Shown: positions 1 through 7,009 of the stretch, piece after piece | How the letters are laid out: each line of letters opens with the position of its first letter | Position numbering within the stretch: the first letter of the stretch is position 1 | Assembly (NCBI GenBank): GCA_012799545.1 | Contig: JAAZLA010000151.1 | Span: forward strand, 1-13,649 | Reading direction: 5' to 3' | DNA length: 13,649 nt | Source of the DNA: Treponema sp. | Lineage (GTDB): Bacteria > Spirochaetota > Spirochaetia > Treponematales > Treponemataceae | Program-made: the position numbers and the translations under genes | Notes under the pieces: model-generated | What the model saw: only the letters and a program-made list of their open reading frames with translations | What the model was told of the DNA's origin: nothing | Databases searched by the model: none

Positions 1-27
1 ATCCGAAACTGTCGAAGTTTTTTCTCA

Positions 28-56
28 TGGACGGAAAAGGGCTCTTGTGCTACAAT
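28..56 (+). promoter_or_regulatory. Promoter of the FliG1-like gene, extended -10 type
   Basis: TGGACG (28-33; 4 of 6 to TTGACA), a 17-base spacer and TACAAT (51-56), preceded by TG at 48-49 to give an extended -10. The expected transcription start, about 7 bases after the -10 box, falls at or next to the ATG at 63, so the message would have little or no 5' leader. Confidence 0.6.
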
Positions 57-62
57 TTGTTC

Positions 63-1229
63 ATGAAAAAAGATGATTATCGTCTCAAGCGCTATGCAGA
101 AGCTGCTCAAACATCGAAGGTGGAGCTTCAACAGCCTTTGATTAAAACAGCTCAATCGGCAAAAGACTCTCTTACAAAAACTCTTGACGAGCTTACAAAG
201 CAGGGGCTAGTAAAGGTTCCGCTTTCAAGCAAACCCGAAGAAAAAGAGAGTATTTTTCGTCGGGTTGCAAAGTTTTTACTTATAATCGGCATCGATGAGG
301 CAGCAAAAATTTTGCCGCATCTTTTGCCCGAACAAGTTGATAAAATTGCCCTTGAAATAGCTTCTATTCGTAGTGTTGATGAGGATGAGGCAGCGCTCAT
401 TCTAGCTGAATTTGAAAGCTTAGTGCAAAAATCTCGAGAAAGTGGTGGAGTTGAAACCGCTTATGAGATTTTGGAAAAAGCCTTTGGTCCTGAGAGGGCA
501 GAAGCACTTATCCAAAAAAAAATTGCCTTTCCAAAGGGGAAACCCTTTGAGTATCTACAAGAAGCGGATACTGAAAAAATACAGCAGCTTTTACATGACG
601 AGTCGGATGCTATTCGATCCCTCGTACTCTCCCAGTTGCCTCCAAGACGTGCTGCCGATTATATTCAAGCACTTCCTCAGGCTGAAAAAACCTCTCTCGT
701 GCATCGACTTGCAACGCTCAATAAAATAGATACCGAGGTTCTTGTCCGCGTTGATTCTGCAATGCGAGAAAAAACACAGCGTCTTTCCATAGAAAAGGCG
801 GACTCTATCGACGGAAAGGCTGCGCTGGTAGAAATTCTAAAAAAAATGCCAGGTTCAGGAGACCTTCGTATTTTATCTTCAATAGAAAATAGTGACCCAG
901 ATTTAAGCAGGGAGATAAAAGAACAGCTTTTTAGCATGACCGATATTTTAAAGGCTGATGACAGGTTTATACAAAAAAAACTGCAAGAGATGGAAGATGC
1001 AAGCATTGCCTATCTTATAGCAGGAAAGTCCGAGACTTTTCGGCTTAAGATTCTTGGAAATATTTCCAAGGGCAGAAAGGCGCTTGTTTTAGAAGAAGAA
1101 AACATGCGAAAACCCATGAAAAAACGTGATGTCGATGAGGTAACGCTTGCTTTTTTTACGCTTTTGCGAAAAGCCTGGGAAAATGGCGAGCTTATCTTAC
1201 ATGACAGCAGCGATATTCTTGTGTATTGA
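63..1229 (+). CDS. fliG: FliG1-like flagellar motor switch protein (divergent FliG paralogue)
   Basis: FliG forms the rotor ring at the cytoplasmic face of the flagellar basal body, where it meets the stator and FliM. This 388-residue protein has a charged N-terminal extension (about 1-65), a FliG-N-like domain (about 66-165, VAKFLLIIG), a middle armadillo-like region (about 175-250) and a FliG-C domain (about 255-385) with DDRFIQ at 299-304 and a later RDVDEV. The FliM-binding EHPQ motif is replaced by ESDA at 180-183. Spirochaetes commonly carry two FliG proteins, and the extension and divergence suggest the FliG1 type (inference). The ATG at 63 is chosen because a promoter lies just upstream (28-56); an in-frame ATG at 27 would lie upstream of the -35 box and has no Shine-Dalgarno either. 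No other flagellar gene is adjacent. Confidence 0.8.
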   Translation: MKKDDYRLKRYAEAAQTSKVELQQPLIKTAQSAKDSLTKTLDELTKQGLVKVPLSSKPEEKESIFRRVAKFLLIIGIDEAAKILPHLLPEQVDKIALEIASIRSVDEDEAALILAEFESLVQKSRESGGVETAYEILEKAFGPERAEALIQKKIAFPKGKPFEYLQEADTEKIQQLLHDESDAIRSLVLSQLPPRRAADYIQALPQAEKTSLVHRLATLNKIDTEVLVRVDSAMREKTQRLSIEKADSIDGKAALVEILKKMPGSGDLRILSSIENSDPDLSREIKEQLFSMTDILKADDRFIQKKLQEMEDASIAYLIAGKSETFRLKILGNISKGRKALVLEEENMRKPMKKRDVDEVTLAFFTLLRKAWENGELILHDSSDILVY

Positions 1230-1268
1230 TGGCTCTTTTCAAAGTTTTTATAATTTTTTTTTCATCTA

Positions 1269-1298
1269 TTGACTAGATTTTATAAAAAATTGTATACT
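1269..1298 (+). promoter_or_regulatory. Promoter of the rplU-prp-rpmA unit
   Basis: TTGACT (1269-1274), an 18-base spacer and TATACT (1293-1298), which is preceded by TG. The predicted leader of about 25 bases contains AGAGGT (1320-1325) ahead of the rplU start. The -10 box and the bases after it (TATACTGTTTA) also occur in the tRNA-Gln promoter at 8287-8297. Confidence 0.7.
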
Positions 1299-1330
1299 GT
1301 TTAGACGAATTCATTATATAGAGGTATGAA

Positions 1331-1645
1331 ATGTACGCACTGATCGAATATAAGGGAAAGCAATACAAGGCAGAAAAAGATGCCCTTATTACCGTAGATA
1401 AACTTGACATTGAAAAAGGACAAAACATCGAGATTGATACTGTTCTTCTCGTAAGCGATGAGAAAAATGTAAGTGTTGGCACTCCTTATGTTAAGGGTGC
1501 ACTTGTAAAAGCTGTTGTAGAAGACAGTTTTAAAGACAAAAAAGTGATTGTGTATAAGCACAAAAGCAAAAAAGATTATTATAAAACACAGGGACATAGA
1601 CAACAGTATACAAAAATCCGTGTTTCTGACATTGTTGTTGCATAA
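1331..1645 (+). CDS. rplU: 50S ribosomal protein L21
   Basis: L21 is a structural protein of the large ribosomal subunit that binds 23S rRNA. The 104-residue length is normal for the family. The start MYALIEYKGKQYKAEK and the end KIRVSDIVV are family hallmarks, and the basic stretch KHKSKKDYYKTQGHRQ (about 75-91) is the rRNA-binding segment. It is the first gene of rplU-prp-rpmA, an arrangement widely conserved in bacteria. The start has AGAGGT 5 bases upstream and a clear promoter. The next gene begins 2 bases after its stop. Confidence 0.97.
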   Translation: MYALIEYKGKQYKAEKDALITVDKLDIEKGQNIEIDTVLLVSDEKNVSVGTPYVKGALVKAVVEDSFKDKKVIVYKHKSKKDYYKTQGHRQQYTKIRVSDIVVA

Positions 1646-1647
1646 GC

Positions 1648-1983
1648 ATGATACAGGTGCGGCTCGCAAAGACAAAAAGAGGGAGCCTGCGGTATTGTTC
1701 GTCTTCAGGTCATGCTTTTTTTGCTAGAAAGGGAAGCGACATTGTCTGTGCAGCGGTATCAACGCTTTTGCGCACAACGCTTTTACTTTTGCAAGAAAAA
1801 AAAGATTTAGAAGTTGAGGTTTCACTGCAAAAACGCGGTGAGTTGTTTTTTAAAATAATAAATGCTGAAGATGAAGCATCTTTGGATTTTTTACAGTTTG
1901 CCTATGCTTTTTTAGAAAAAGGTTTGCAAAGTATAGAAAAAGACTATCCAAAGCATCTAAGCATTGCATTTTTTATTGAGTAA
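1648..1983 (+). CDS. prp: Prp-type ribosomal-processing cysteine protease (YsxB/DUF464 family)
   Basis: In Staphylococcus, Prp is a cysteine protease that trims an N-terminal extension from ribosomal protein L27. This 111-residue protein has the family signature: SGHA with the catalytic His at about 22, followed by GSDIVCAAVS with the catalytic Cys at about 34. Length and position between rplU and rpmA are typical. There is no Shine-Dalgarno in the 2-base gap or in the end of rplU, so translation is probably coupled to rplU termination. The adjacent L27 has no extension to cleave, so the substrate here is uncertain. The family assignment is secure; activity is inferred from the intact His and Cys. 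Confidence 0.9.
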   Translation: MIQVRLAKTKRGSLRYCSSSGHAFFARKGSDIVCAAVSTLLRTTLLLLQEKKDLEVEVSLQKRGELFFKIINAEDEASLDFLQFAYAFLEKGLQSIEKDYPKHLSIAFFIE

Positions 1984-2001
1984 AAAAGACGGAGGCATAT
2001 A

Positions 2002-2259
2002 ATGGCACGAAAAAAAGGTGGAAGTGGCTCAAAAAACGGTCGAGATTCCAATCCAAAGTATTTGGGTGTAAAAGTATATGGTGGACAAATTGTTCCTGCA
2101 GGTTCTATTTTAGTTCGTCAACGCGGCACTAAAATTCATCCTGGCGTAAATGTTGGAAAGGGTAAAGATGATACGCTCTATGCAACAGAAACAGGCACAG
2201 TTGTATATCATGAAAGAAAGGGTAGAAAATTAGCATCGGTAAGTCCTTTAGAAGCTTAA
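2002..2259 (+). CDS. rpmA: 50S ribosomal protein L27
   Basis: L27 sits near the peptidyl transferase centre, and its N-terminal tail reaches toward the P-site tRNA. The protein has 85 residues and reads MARKKGGSGSKNGRDSN, followed by LGVKVYGGQIVPAGSI and VRQRGTKIHPG, all classic L27 motifs. GGAGG (1991-1995) lies 6 bases before the ATG. The in-frame codon seven codons upstream is the TAA stop of prp, so an N-terminal extension of the Firmicute type is impossible. It is the last gene of its unit and is followed by a strong terminator. Confidence 0.97.
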   Translation: MARKKGGSGSKNGRDSNPKYLGVKVYGGQIVPAGSILVRQRGTKIHPGVNVGKGKDDTLYATETGTVVYHERKGRKLASVSPLEA

Positions 2260-2288
2260 CCGAAACTCTTTTTTTATCTTCTACGCAG

Positions 2289-2333
2289 ATACCCTTTGGA
2301 GGCTCAAAGTCATTCCATAAGGGTATTTTTTTT
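2289..2333 (+). terminator. Rho-independent terminator after rpmA
   Basis: The arms ATACCCTT (2289-2296) and AAGGGTAT (2319-2326) pair perfectly. An inner TGGA/TCCA helix lies within the loop, and an eight-T run follows. It separates the ribosomal protein unit from obg. Confidence 0.88.
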
Positions 2334-2369
2334 ATTATTTTGTGTATCGACTAAAAAAATGAGGTTTGT

Positions 2370-3521
2370 GTGGTAAAGTTTGCAGATGAGGCGCTCATCG
2401 AAGTTCGCGCCGGCAATGGGGGTAACGGTTGTATTGCCTTTCGACGTGAAAAGTTTGTTCCTCGAGGTGGTCCTGCTGGGGGCGATGGCGGCAAGGGTGG
2501 GGATGTTTTGTTTTGTATTAAACGAAACCTACGCACTCTGGCGCATTTACGCTATAAACGGGTATTTAAGGCAAAAAATGGCGCCGATGGTCAAGGTTCT
2601 CAAAAATACGGCAGAGATGGCGAAGATGTACTCATTCCCCTACCGCCGGGAAGTATTATAAAAGATGCAGAAACTGGTGAAATTATCCACGAGTTTACTA
2701 CAGAAACCGAAGCTGAAGTTTTTACCTTTTTAACGGGTGGTAAGGGTGGTTGGGGCAATGTGCATTTTAAGTCTTCAACAAACCAGGCGCCGCGAACCGC
2801 CTACGAAGGGAGCTTGGGGGAAACGCGAAAACTCAAGATCGAGCTTAGCATTATGGCAGATATTGGGCTTGTTGGCTTTCCAAATGCAGGGAAATCTTCC
2901 CTTCTCGAATATTTTACAAATGCCCGACCAAAAATCGCTCCCTATCCCTTTACGACAAAGATTCCAAATCTTGGGGTTTTGCGTGTTTCAGATGAAAAAG
3001 ACATTATCATCGCAGATATTCCAGGGATCATCGAGGGTGCATCGAGTGGCGTAGGACTGGGCTTTACTTTTTTAAAGCATATTTCTCGTACCGCAGGTTT
3101 AGCTTTTTTAATCGACTGTTCTGACGAGCAGTATTTGACAGCCTATGACACACTTTTGTATGAACTTAAAACCTATTCAAAAGATTTGGTGCAAAAGCGA
3201 CGTATTGTATTATTAAATAAAATAGACCTTCCTGGGGCTGCGGAAAGAGCAGCAGAACTTGCGCAGATCTTAAAAAAAGAACATCCCTTAGATATTATTC
3301 TGCCTATTTCTATAAAAAAGAAAGAAGGAATGGGGAGGGTGCAAGAAGAAATGGAAGCAATGGTTGAAAGAATGGAAGAAAATGCTGCCTTGCAAACAGA
3401 GACTTCTATGGGCTATACATACGTAAATTATACACAGTCACAAAAAAAATCCAGTTTCTTAGATTCACGCGCTTCTTGTTCAGATGAAACGCATCAGTTT
3501 CCAGGAAGCGAGAATGAATGA
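2370..3521 (+). CDS. obg: Obg family GTPase (ribosome assembly)
   Basis: Obg is an essential GTPase that acts in late assembly of the 50S subunit and in stress signalling. The 383-residue protein has a glycine-rich Obg fold (about 1-158, with AGNGGNG and GGKGGWG) and a G domain. The G motifs are G1 GFPNAGKSS (169-177), G2 with Thr195/Thr196 in YPFTTKIPNLG, G3 DIPG (216-219), G4 NKID (283-286) and a G5-like SIKKKEG. The tail of about 50 residues after the G domain is short and shows no recognisable OCT domain. The start is GTG, with GAGG (2361-2364) 5 bases upstream; it gives the usual N-terminus VKFADEALIEV. It heads the cluster with nadD, yqeK, an LCP-like gene and rsfS. Confidence 0.96.
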   Translation: MVKFADEALIEVRAGNGGNGCIAFRREKFVPRGGPAGGDGGKGGDVLFCIKRNLRTLAHLRYKRVFKAKNGADGQGSQKYGRDGEDVLIPLPPGSIIKDAETGEIIHEFTTETEAEVFTFLTGGKGGWGNVHFKSSTNQAPRTAYEGSLGETRKLKIELSIMADIGLVGFPNAGKSSLLEYFTNARPKIAPYPFTTKIPNLGVLRVSDEKDIIIADIPGIIEGASSGVGLGFTFLKHISRTAGLAFLIDCSDEQYLTAYDTLLYELKTYSKDLVQKRRIVLLNKIDLPGAAERAAELAQILKKEHPLDIILPISIKKKEGMGRVQEEMEAMVERMEENAALQTETSMGYTYVNYTQSQKKSSFLDSRASCSDETHQFPGSENE

Positions 3522-3537
3522 GGGCGAGGGCTTCTAA

Positions 3538-4164
3538 ATGAAAATTGCAATCCTCGGTGGTAGCTTTAATCCCGTACATCTCGGGCATTTGCATATAGCT
3601 GAACAAACACAAAGCCTTCTTGGCTATGAAAAAATTCTTTTTGTGCCAGCCTATATCTCACCCTTTAAGGAAAAACCGATGGAAGTGAGCAATAGTGAGC
3701 GTATACGGGTGCTCAAAAAAGCCCTCCAATACAATAAGCATTTTCAAATAGAAGATATTGAAATAAAACGCAAAGGACTTTCTTATACCTACGATACAAT
3801 TTTATATTTAAACCAAAAATATAAAAAAAAGCTTCAAAAGGAAGAAGGCATCTTTCAAAAAATTGGCTTAATACTTGGTGCAGATTTACTTCCCGATTTT
3901 CATAAATGGCATAAGTATGAAAAGCTTGCAGAGATGGTACATTTTATTCTTGCAAAGCGACATGGCTCGAAAATAATGGAAAAAGATGCGGAGGTTCAAA
4001 AAGCTATCGAAGGCTTTCCTTTTCCCTACAGCTTTTTGGAAAATACTTTTATGGATATTTCGAGTACCGATATTAGAGAAAAAATACAAAAGGGAGAAGA
4101 CTGGCAGAGTTTTTTACCTAAGGCGAGTGTAAAATACATCGAAAAAAAGGGGCTCTATGCTTAA
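3538..4164 (+). CDS. nadD: Nicotinate-nucleotide adenylyltransferase
   Basis: NadD transfers AMP from ATP to nicotinate mononucleotide to give deamido-NAD in NAD synthesis. The 208-residue length is usual. The nucleotidyltransferase motif GGSFNPVHLGH covers residues 7-17, with the HxGH catalytic histidines at 14 and 17. The second motif, ISSTDIR (174-180), matches the ISSTxIR signature. GAGGG (3526-3530) lies 7 bases before the ATG, and the gene starts 16 bases after obg. Its end overlaps the start of yqeK by 8 bases, so the two are probably translationally coupled. The nadD-yqeK-rsfS association is common in bacteria. Confidence 0.95.
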   Translation: MKIAILGGSFNPVHLGHLHIAEQTQSLLGYEKILFVPAYISPFKEKPMEVSNSERIRVLKKALQYNKHFQIEDIEIKRKGLSYTYDTILYLNQKYKKKLQKEEGIFQKIGLILGADLLPDFHKWHKYEKLAEMVHFILAKRHGSKIMEKDAEVQKAIEGFPFPYSFLENTFMDISSTDIREKIQKGEDWQSFLPKASVKYIEKKGLYA

Positions 4165-4789
4165 AACCGAAGTTCTAGAAGAAATACAGCTCTATATGCA
4201 GAAAAATATGGACGATAAACGCTATGAGCATAGCTTGCGCGTTGCCGATACCGCAAAAATCCTTTGTATACAGTATGGTGAAAATCCAGAAGCGGGATAT
4301 TTTGCTGGTTTAGTCCATGACCTTTGCAAACAATTTTCTGATGAAAAGATAAAAACTTTGGCAAAAAAAGACGGGCTTGCTATTTCGCATATTGAAAAAA
4401 AGAAGCCATCGCTTTTGCACGGAAGGGCAGGAGCGGTTTTGCTAGAAGAGGAGTTTTTTTCAAAAGAGTTTTTTAGAAAATCTGCCGCAGTTCTTTTGGA
4501 TTATAAAGATGCGATCCTTGAAGCGGTTCGTTTTCATACCTTTGGAGAAGAAAAGCTTTCTGTGCTGGCAAAAATTGTCTATATTGCCGATAAAATTGAG
4601 CCAGGTCGCTCTTATGAGGCAAAATCGCTTCTTGAGGAGATACAGGTTTTGGAGCTAGATGATTTAGCTTTGAAAGTTATCCAAGACGCCATAGCCTATT
4701 TGGAGCGAAAAAAGAAGGAAGTGGCGCTTTCTACTTTGCGATTCTACGAAGAATTGTTGAGCAATAGAGTTGCCGATTATGATGATTAG
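4157..4789 (+). CDS. yqeK: YqeK-type HD-domain hydrolase, probable Ap4A hydrolase
   Basis: YqeK proteins are metal-dependent HD hydrolases; characterised Gram-positive members split diadenosine tetraphosphate symmetrically into two ADP. The 210-residue protein has the HD metal ligands in order: His25 (HSLRVAD), His54-Asp55 (GLVHDLCK), His88 (LLHGRAG), His127 (RFHTFG) and Asp145 (YIADKIEPGR). The stretch between His88 and His127 seems about a dozen residues longer than in typical YqeK proteins, with a Phe-rich segment (FFSKEFFRK, 100-108). The ATG overlaps the nadD stop codon region. The family call is firm; the exact substrate is inferred. Confidence 0.88.
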   Translation: MLKTEVLEEIQLYMQKNMDDKRYEHSLRVADTAKILCIQYGENPEAGYFAGLVHDLCKQFSDEKIKTLAKKDGLAISHIEKKKPSLLHGRAGAVLLEEEFFSKEFFRKSAAVLLDYKDAILEAVRFHTFGEEKLSVLAKIVYIADKIEPGRSYEAKSLLEEIQVLELDDLALKVIQDAIAYLERKKKEVALSTLRFYEELLSNRVADYDD

Positions 4790-4821
4790 AACTAAAATAC
4801 ATATAATGATAAGGATGGTTT

Positions 4822-6015
4822 ATGCTTACAATTAAACACCGCAGTGGCTTGCTTTTTCTCATACTTATTTTTCTCGTTATCTTTGTAACTTCCGTTTTTT
4901 TAATTATTGCCTTGCAAACAGATTTTATCAGCGAGTCATTAAAAAATGATCCCCTTGTAAATACCTTGTTTATTATCACAGATGCTGATGAAATACTGAG
5001 CACTCAGATTGTCTTGTATTATCCTGACAATAAACGAGCCGCTTTGTTTGATATACCTGGAAACACAGGGGCTATCTTTTCATCGATTGGACGTGTTGAT
5101 CGCATCGATGCGATTTATGCCGAAAAGGGTTTAGCAGCCTACGCAAAAGAAGTACAAACGCTTACTGGCTTAAAAATACCCTTTACCATTCTAGTCGATA
5201 TAGAACAGTTTGCGCGACTTACCGATTATTTTAATGGGCTTCGCGTTTTTATTCCAAGGCCCATCGACAGCCAAGACGGAGATACTCGCTATCTTTTACC
5301 CTCAGGCTCGGTAAAACTCGACGGCGATAAAATACAAGCCTTTTTACGATATAATCCGGAAGAAGATAAAAGTTCAGGCTTGCAAGAAAAAAGGCAGGAT
5401 ATTTTTATTGCTTTTTTAGCTGCTCTAAATGAAAATAAAGACATATTGAAAAATAAAAAAAATTATGCAGTCTTGGAAAAAGAATTTTCTACAAACCTTA
5501 GCTCAAAGGACTTAAAAAAGATTTTGCTTTATTTATCTGAAATTGACAGTGAGCGATTGAATGGGCAAACGGTAACAGGTTCGATTAAAACAGTAGATGG
5601 TAAGCGATTGCTTTTGCCTTTTTACGATGGGCAACTTATAAAGGATGTCTGCAAACAGACAATCAATGCGCTTGTTTCAAGCTCAAATATCGTACAAAGT
5701 CGAGTCTATGTTTTGGAAATACAAAACGGAACAAATACTGCTGGCTTGGCGAAAAATACATCAAGCTTGCTACAAAGTGTTGGTTATGAGGTTTTGAGTG
5801 TTACAAACGCAGCCAATAAACCTATAGAAAAAACATATATTATTGACCATATTGGTTATCCAGAAATGGCAGAGGAAATAGGCTCTTTTATTCGCTGCAC
5901 AAATGTGATAACCGAGGAAATAGACTTGGAGAGTTCGGATTTAGCTGAAGCTTCTCTCGTAGACTATACCATCGTTTTGGGAACAGACTTCGATGGGCGC
6001 TATGTAAGACGCTAG
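4822..6015 (+). CDS. LytR-CpsA-Psr (LCP)-like membrane protein with LytR_C domain
   Basis: The 397-residue protein has one N-terminal membrane segment (about 9-32, rich in Leu, Ile, Phe and Val), so most of it should face the periplasm. Residues about 50-220 resemble an LCP domain: LTGLKIPFTILVDIEQFARLTD corresponds to the LCP stretch around VDF/GF/VD, and LDGDKIQAFLRYN (Arg176) and KRQD (Arg191-Gln192) match conserved positions. The usual PRD motif reads IPGNTG (78-83), so a key arginine is missing. Residues about 294-397 match a LytR_C domain, with LEIQNGTNTAGLA at 298-310. True LCP enzymes attach glycopolymers to peptidoglycan, but here activity is doubtful. AAGGATGG lies 3 bases before the ATG. 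A gene of this family between yqeK and rsfS is a known arrangement. Confidence 0.72.
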   Translation: MLTIKHRSGLLFLILIFLVIFVTSVFLIIALQTDFISESLKNDPLVNTLFIITDADEILSTQIVLYYPDNKRAALFDIPGNTGAIFSSIGRVDRIDAIYAEKGLAAYAKEVQTLTGLKIPFTILVDIEQFARLTDYFNGLRVFIPRPIDSQDGDTRYLLPSGSVKLDGDKIQAFLRYNPEEDKSSGLQEKRQDIFIAFLAALNENKDILKNKKNYAVLEKEFSTNLSSKDLKKILLYLSEIDSERLNGQTVTGSIKTVDGKRLLLPFYDGQLIKDVCKQTINALVSSSNIVQSRVYVLEIQNGTNTAGLAKNTSSLLQSVGYEVLSVTNAANKPIEKTYIIDHIGYPEMAEEIGSFIRCTNVITEEIDLESSDLAEASLVDYTIVLGTDFDGRYVRR

Positions 6016-6049
6016 CTATTAGCATTATAAAAATAAATATGGGGGACAT

Positions 6050-6394
6050 ATGAAAACTACAAAGGAAAAAGCGATAGAAATTGCAAAACTCATGCAAGAA
6101 TTTAAGGGAGAAGCTGTGCTTGCAATGGATGTTTCACAACTGAATAGCTGGACAGATTATTTTGTCATTGTTACAACAAATAGTGCAACACATTCAAAGG
6201 GCTTATTTAAGCAGATAAAAGACTATATCAAAGAAAATGATTTAGAAATAATGGTACCAAAGAGAAAGATTCCCGATGGCTACGACTGGACCCTTGTTGA
6301 CCTGGGAACTATTGTTATCCATCTCATGTCTGAAGATGCACGTGAGTTTTACAATCTCGAAAAGCTTTGGCATCTTGGGGAAACTATTTTTTAG
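6050..6394 (+). CDS. rsfS: Ribosomal silencing factor RsfS
   Basis: RsfS (Iojap family) binds L14 on the large subunit and blocks joining to the 30S subunit, lowering translation in starvation or stationary phase. The 114-residue protein carries the family core: DVSQLNSWTDYFVIVT (about 28-43), followed by DWTLVDLGTIVIHLMSEDAR and FYNLEKLWH near the end. GGGGG lies a few bases upstream of the ATG. It is the last gene of the obg cluster, 34 bases after the LCP-like gene, and is followed by a bidirectional terminator. Its grouping with obg and the L21/L27 genes fits a ribosome-assembly theme. Confidence 0.95.
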   Translation: MKTTKEKAIEIAKLMQEFKGEAVLAMDVSQLNSWTDYFVIVTTNSATHSKGLFKQIKDYIKENDLEIMVPKRKIPDGYDWTLVDLGTIVIHLMSEDAREFYNLEKLWHLGETIF

Positions 6395-6432
6395 TTTGGT
6401 CTTTTTTTTGGGGATAAAAAGCAATTAAAAAT

Positions 6433-6467
6433 AAAAAACTCTTGTAAAAATTTTACAAGAGTTTTTT
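6433..6467. terminator. Bidirectional terminator between convergent genes
   Basis: A perfect inverted repeat of two 17-base arms (6433-6449 and 6451-6467) is centred on one A. The core stem ACTCTTGT/ACAAGAGT is flanked by A and T runs, so a hairpin followed by U residues forms on either strand. It serves rsfS (+) and the acidic-protein gene (-). Confidence 0.9.
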
Positions 6468-6500
6468 CATCTTCTATGGTTCAACGTTTAGTTCAATAGT

Positions 6501-6737
6501 CTATTCGTCAAAAACATCATAGCCGAAGTCGTCATCGTCTTCATAATCGAAGTCTTCTTCTTCGTCATCATAGTCCTCGATATCGTCCTCAAAGTCTTCA
6601 TCTAAAAACTCATCGTCTTCAAAATCATCCAACGAGGCATCCTCATCAAAATCATCGTCGTAGTCATCATTGTATGCATAATCAAATCCATATTCCATCA
6701 TTGATGAATCCTCCAATAATTCCATTTCAGTTAACAT
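6501..6737 (-). CDS. Small extremely acidic protein of unknown function
   Basis: I do not recognise this gene. It encodes 78 residues, of which 28 are Asp and 15 are Glu (55%), with no Lys, Arg or His at all, so the pI should be extremely low. From residue 16 on, single aromatic or aliphatic residues (Tyr, Phe, Leu, Ile) punctuate acidic runs every 3-7 positions. There is no signal peptide, membrane segment or cysteine. It looks like a real gene: a Shine-Dalgarno-like AAGGAAG lies 7 bases before the ATG on the minus strand, a TTGACA-17-TATGTT promoter lies upstream, and a terminator lies downstream. It is convergent with rsfS and divergent from ispE. Possible roles include a DNA- or RNA-mimicking protein, a metal or polyamine buffer, or an acidic chaperone; none can be chosen from sequence. 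Confidence 0.75.
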   Translation of the reverse strand: MLTEMELLEDSSMMEYGFDYAYNDDYDDDFDEDASLDDFEDDEFLDEDFEDDIEDYDDEEEDFDYEDDDDFGYDVFDE

Positions 6738-6771
6738 ACAAATACTTCCTTGCTTTGTCTTTCATATTTAA

Positions 6772-6800
6772 AACATAAAATACAGCTAATCAAATGTCAA
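6772..6800 (-). promoter_or_regulatory. Promoter of the acidic-protein gene
   Basis: On the minus strand TTGACA (6795-6800) is followed by a 17-base spacer and TATGTT (6772-6777, 4 of 6 to the -10 consensus). The predicted leader of about 30 bases contains the AAGGAAG ribosome binding site (6745-6751). Confidence 0.65.
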
Positions 6801-6976
6801 CTACTTGATAACGAAAAAAGAGTGTTTTTTTATCTTTTTTTGTAAAATATTTTATATTTTTTTTATAAGCAAACAAATATGTATAAAAACACATAAAAAC
6901 GCTTTGTTTTCCAAAGTTTTCTATTCTTTTCGTTTTTTGAGAAAGAGGAGTTTTTTTAAAAAGCCTTTTAAAATGT
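6801..6976. other. AT-rich spacer between divergent promoters
   Basis: About 180 bases dominated by A and T runs lie between the minus-strand promoter of the acidic-protein gene and the ispE promoter. I see no credible gene; a weak CTTTG/CAAAG hairpin at 6902-6916 has no gene to terminate. The composition suggests bent or easily melted DNA, but no specific site can be assigned. Confidence 0.5.
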
Positions 6977-7004
6977 TTGACAAAGCATTATTATTTGCTA
7001 TAAT
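6977..7004 (+). promoter_or_regulatory. Consensus promoter of ispE
   Basis: Perfect TTGACA (6977-6982), a 16-base spacer and perfect TATAAT (6999-7004) with an extended TG at 6996-6997. The -10 box ends only 5 bases before the ATG at 7010 (8 before the ATG at 7013), so transcription should begin at or beside the start codon. Confidence 0.85.
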
Positions 7005-7009
7005 TATAT

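Noticed and set aside
6..25. Short hairpin AAACT/AGTTT followed by T residues near the left edge
   Set aside because: The stem is only 5 bp and AT-rich, and the upstream gene is not in the window. It may be the end of a terminator but is too weak to call.
27..62. Longer FliG reading frame from the ATG at 27
   Set aside because: No Shine-Dalgarno precedes it, and a promoter (-35 at 28-33, -10 at 51-56) lies downstream of this ATG, so the ATG at 63 fits better. It cannot be excluded without N-terminal data.
442..729. Alternative-frame and antisense frames inside fliG, obg, ispE, tilS and the HtrA-like gene
   Set aside because: They overlap strongly supported genes, lack ribosome binding sites and show no recognisable domains. 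They are shadow frames.
6902..6920. CTTTG/CAAAG hairpin with four T residues upstream of ispE
   Set aside because: There is no plus-strand gene upstream for it to terminate, and the stem is only 5 bp.
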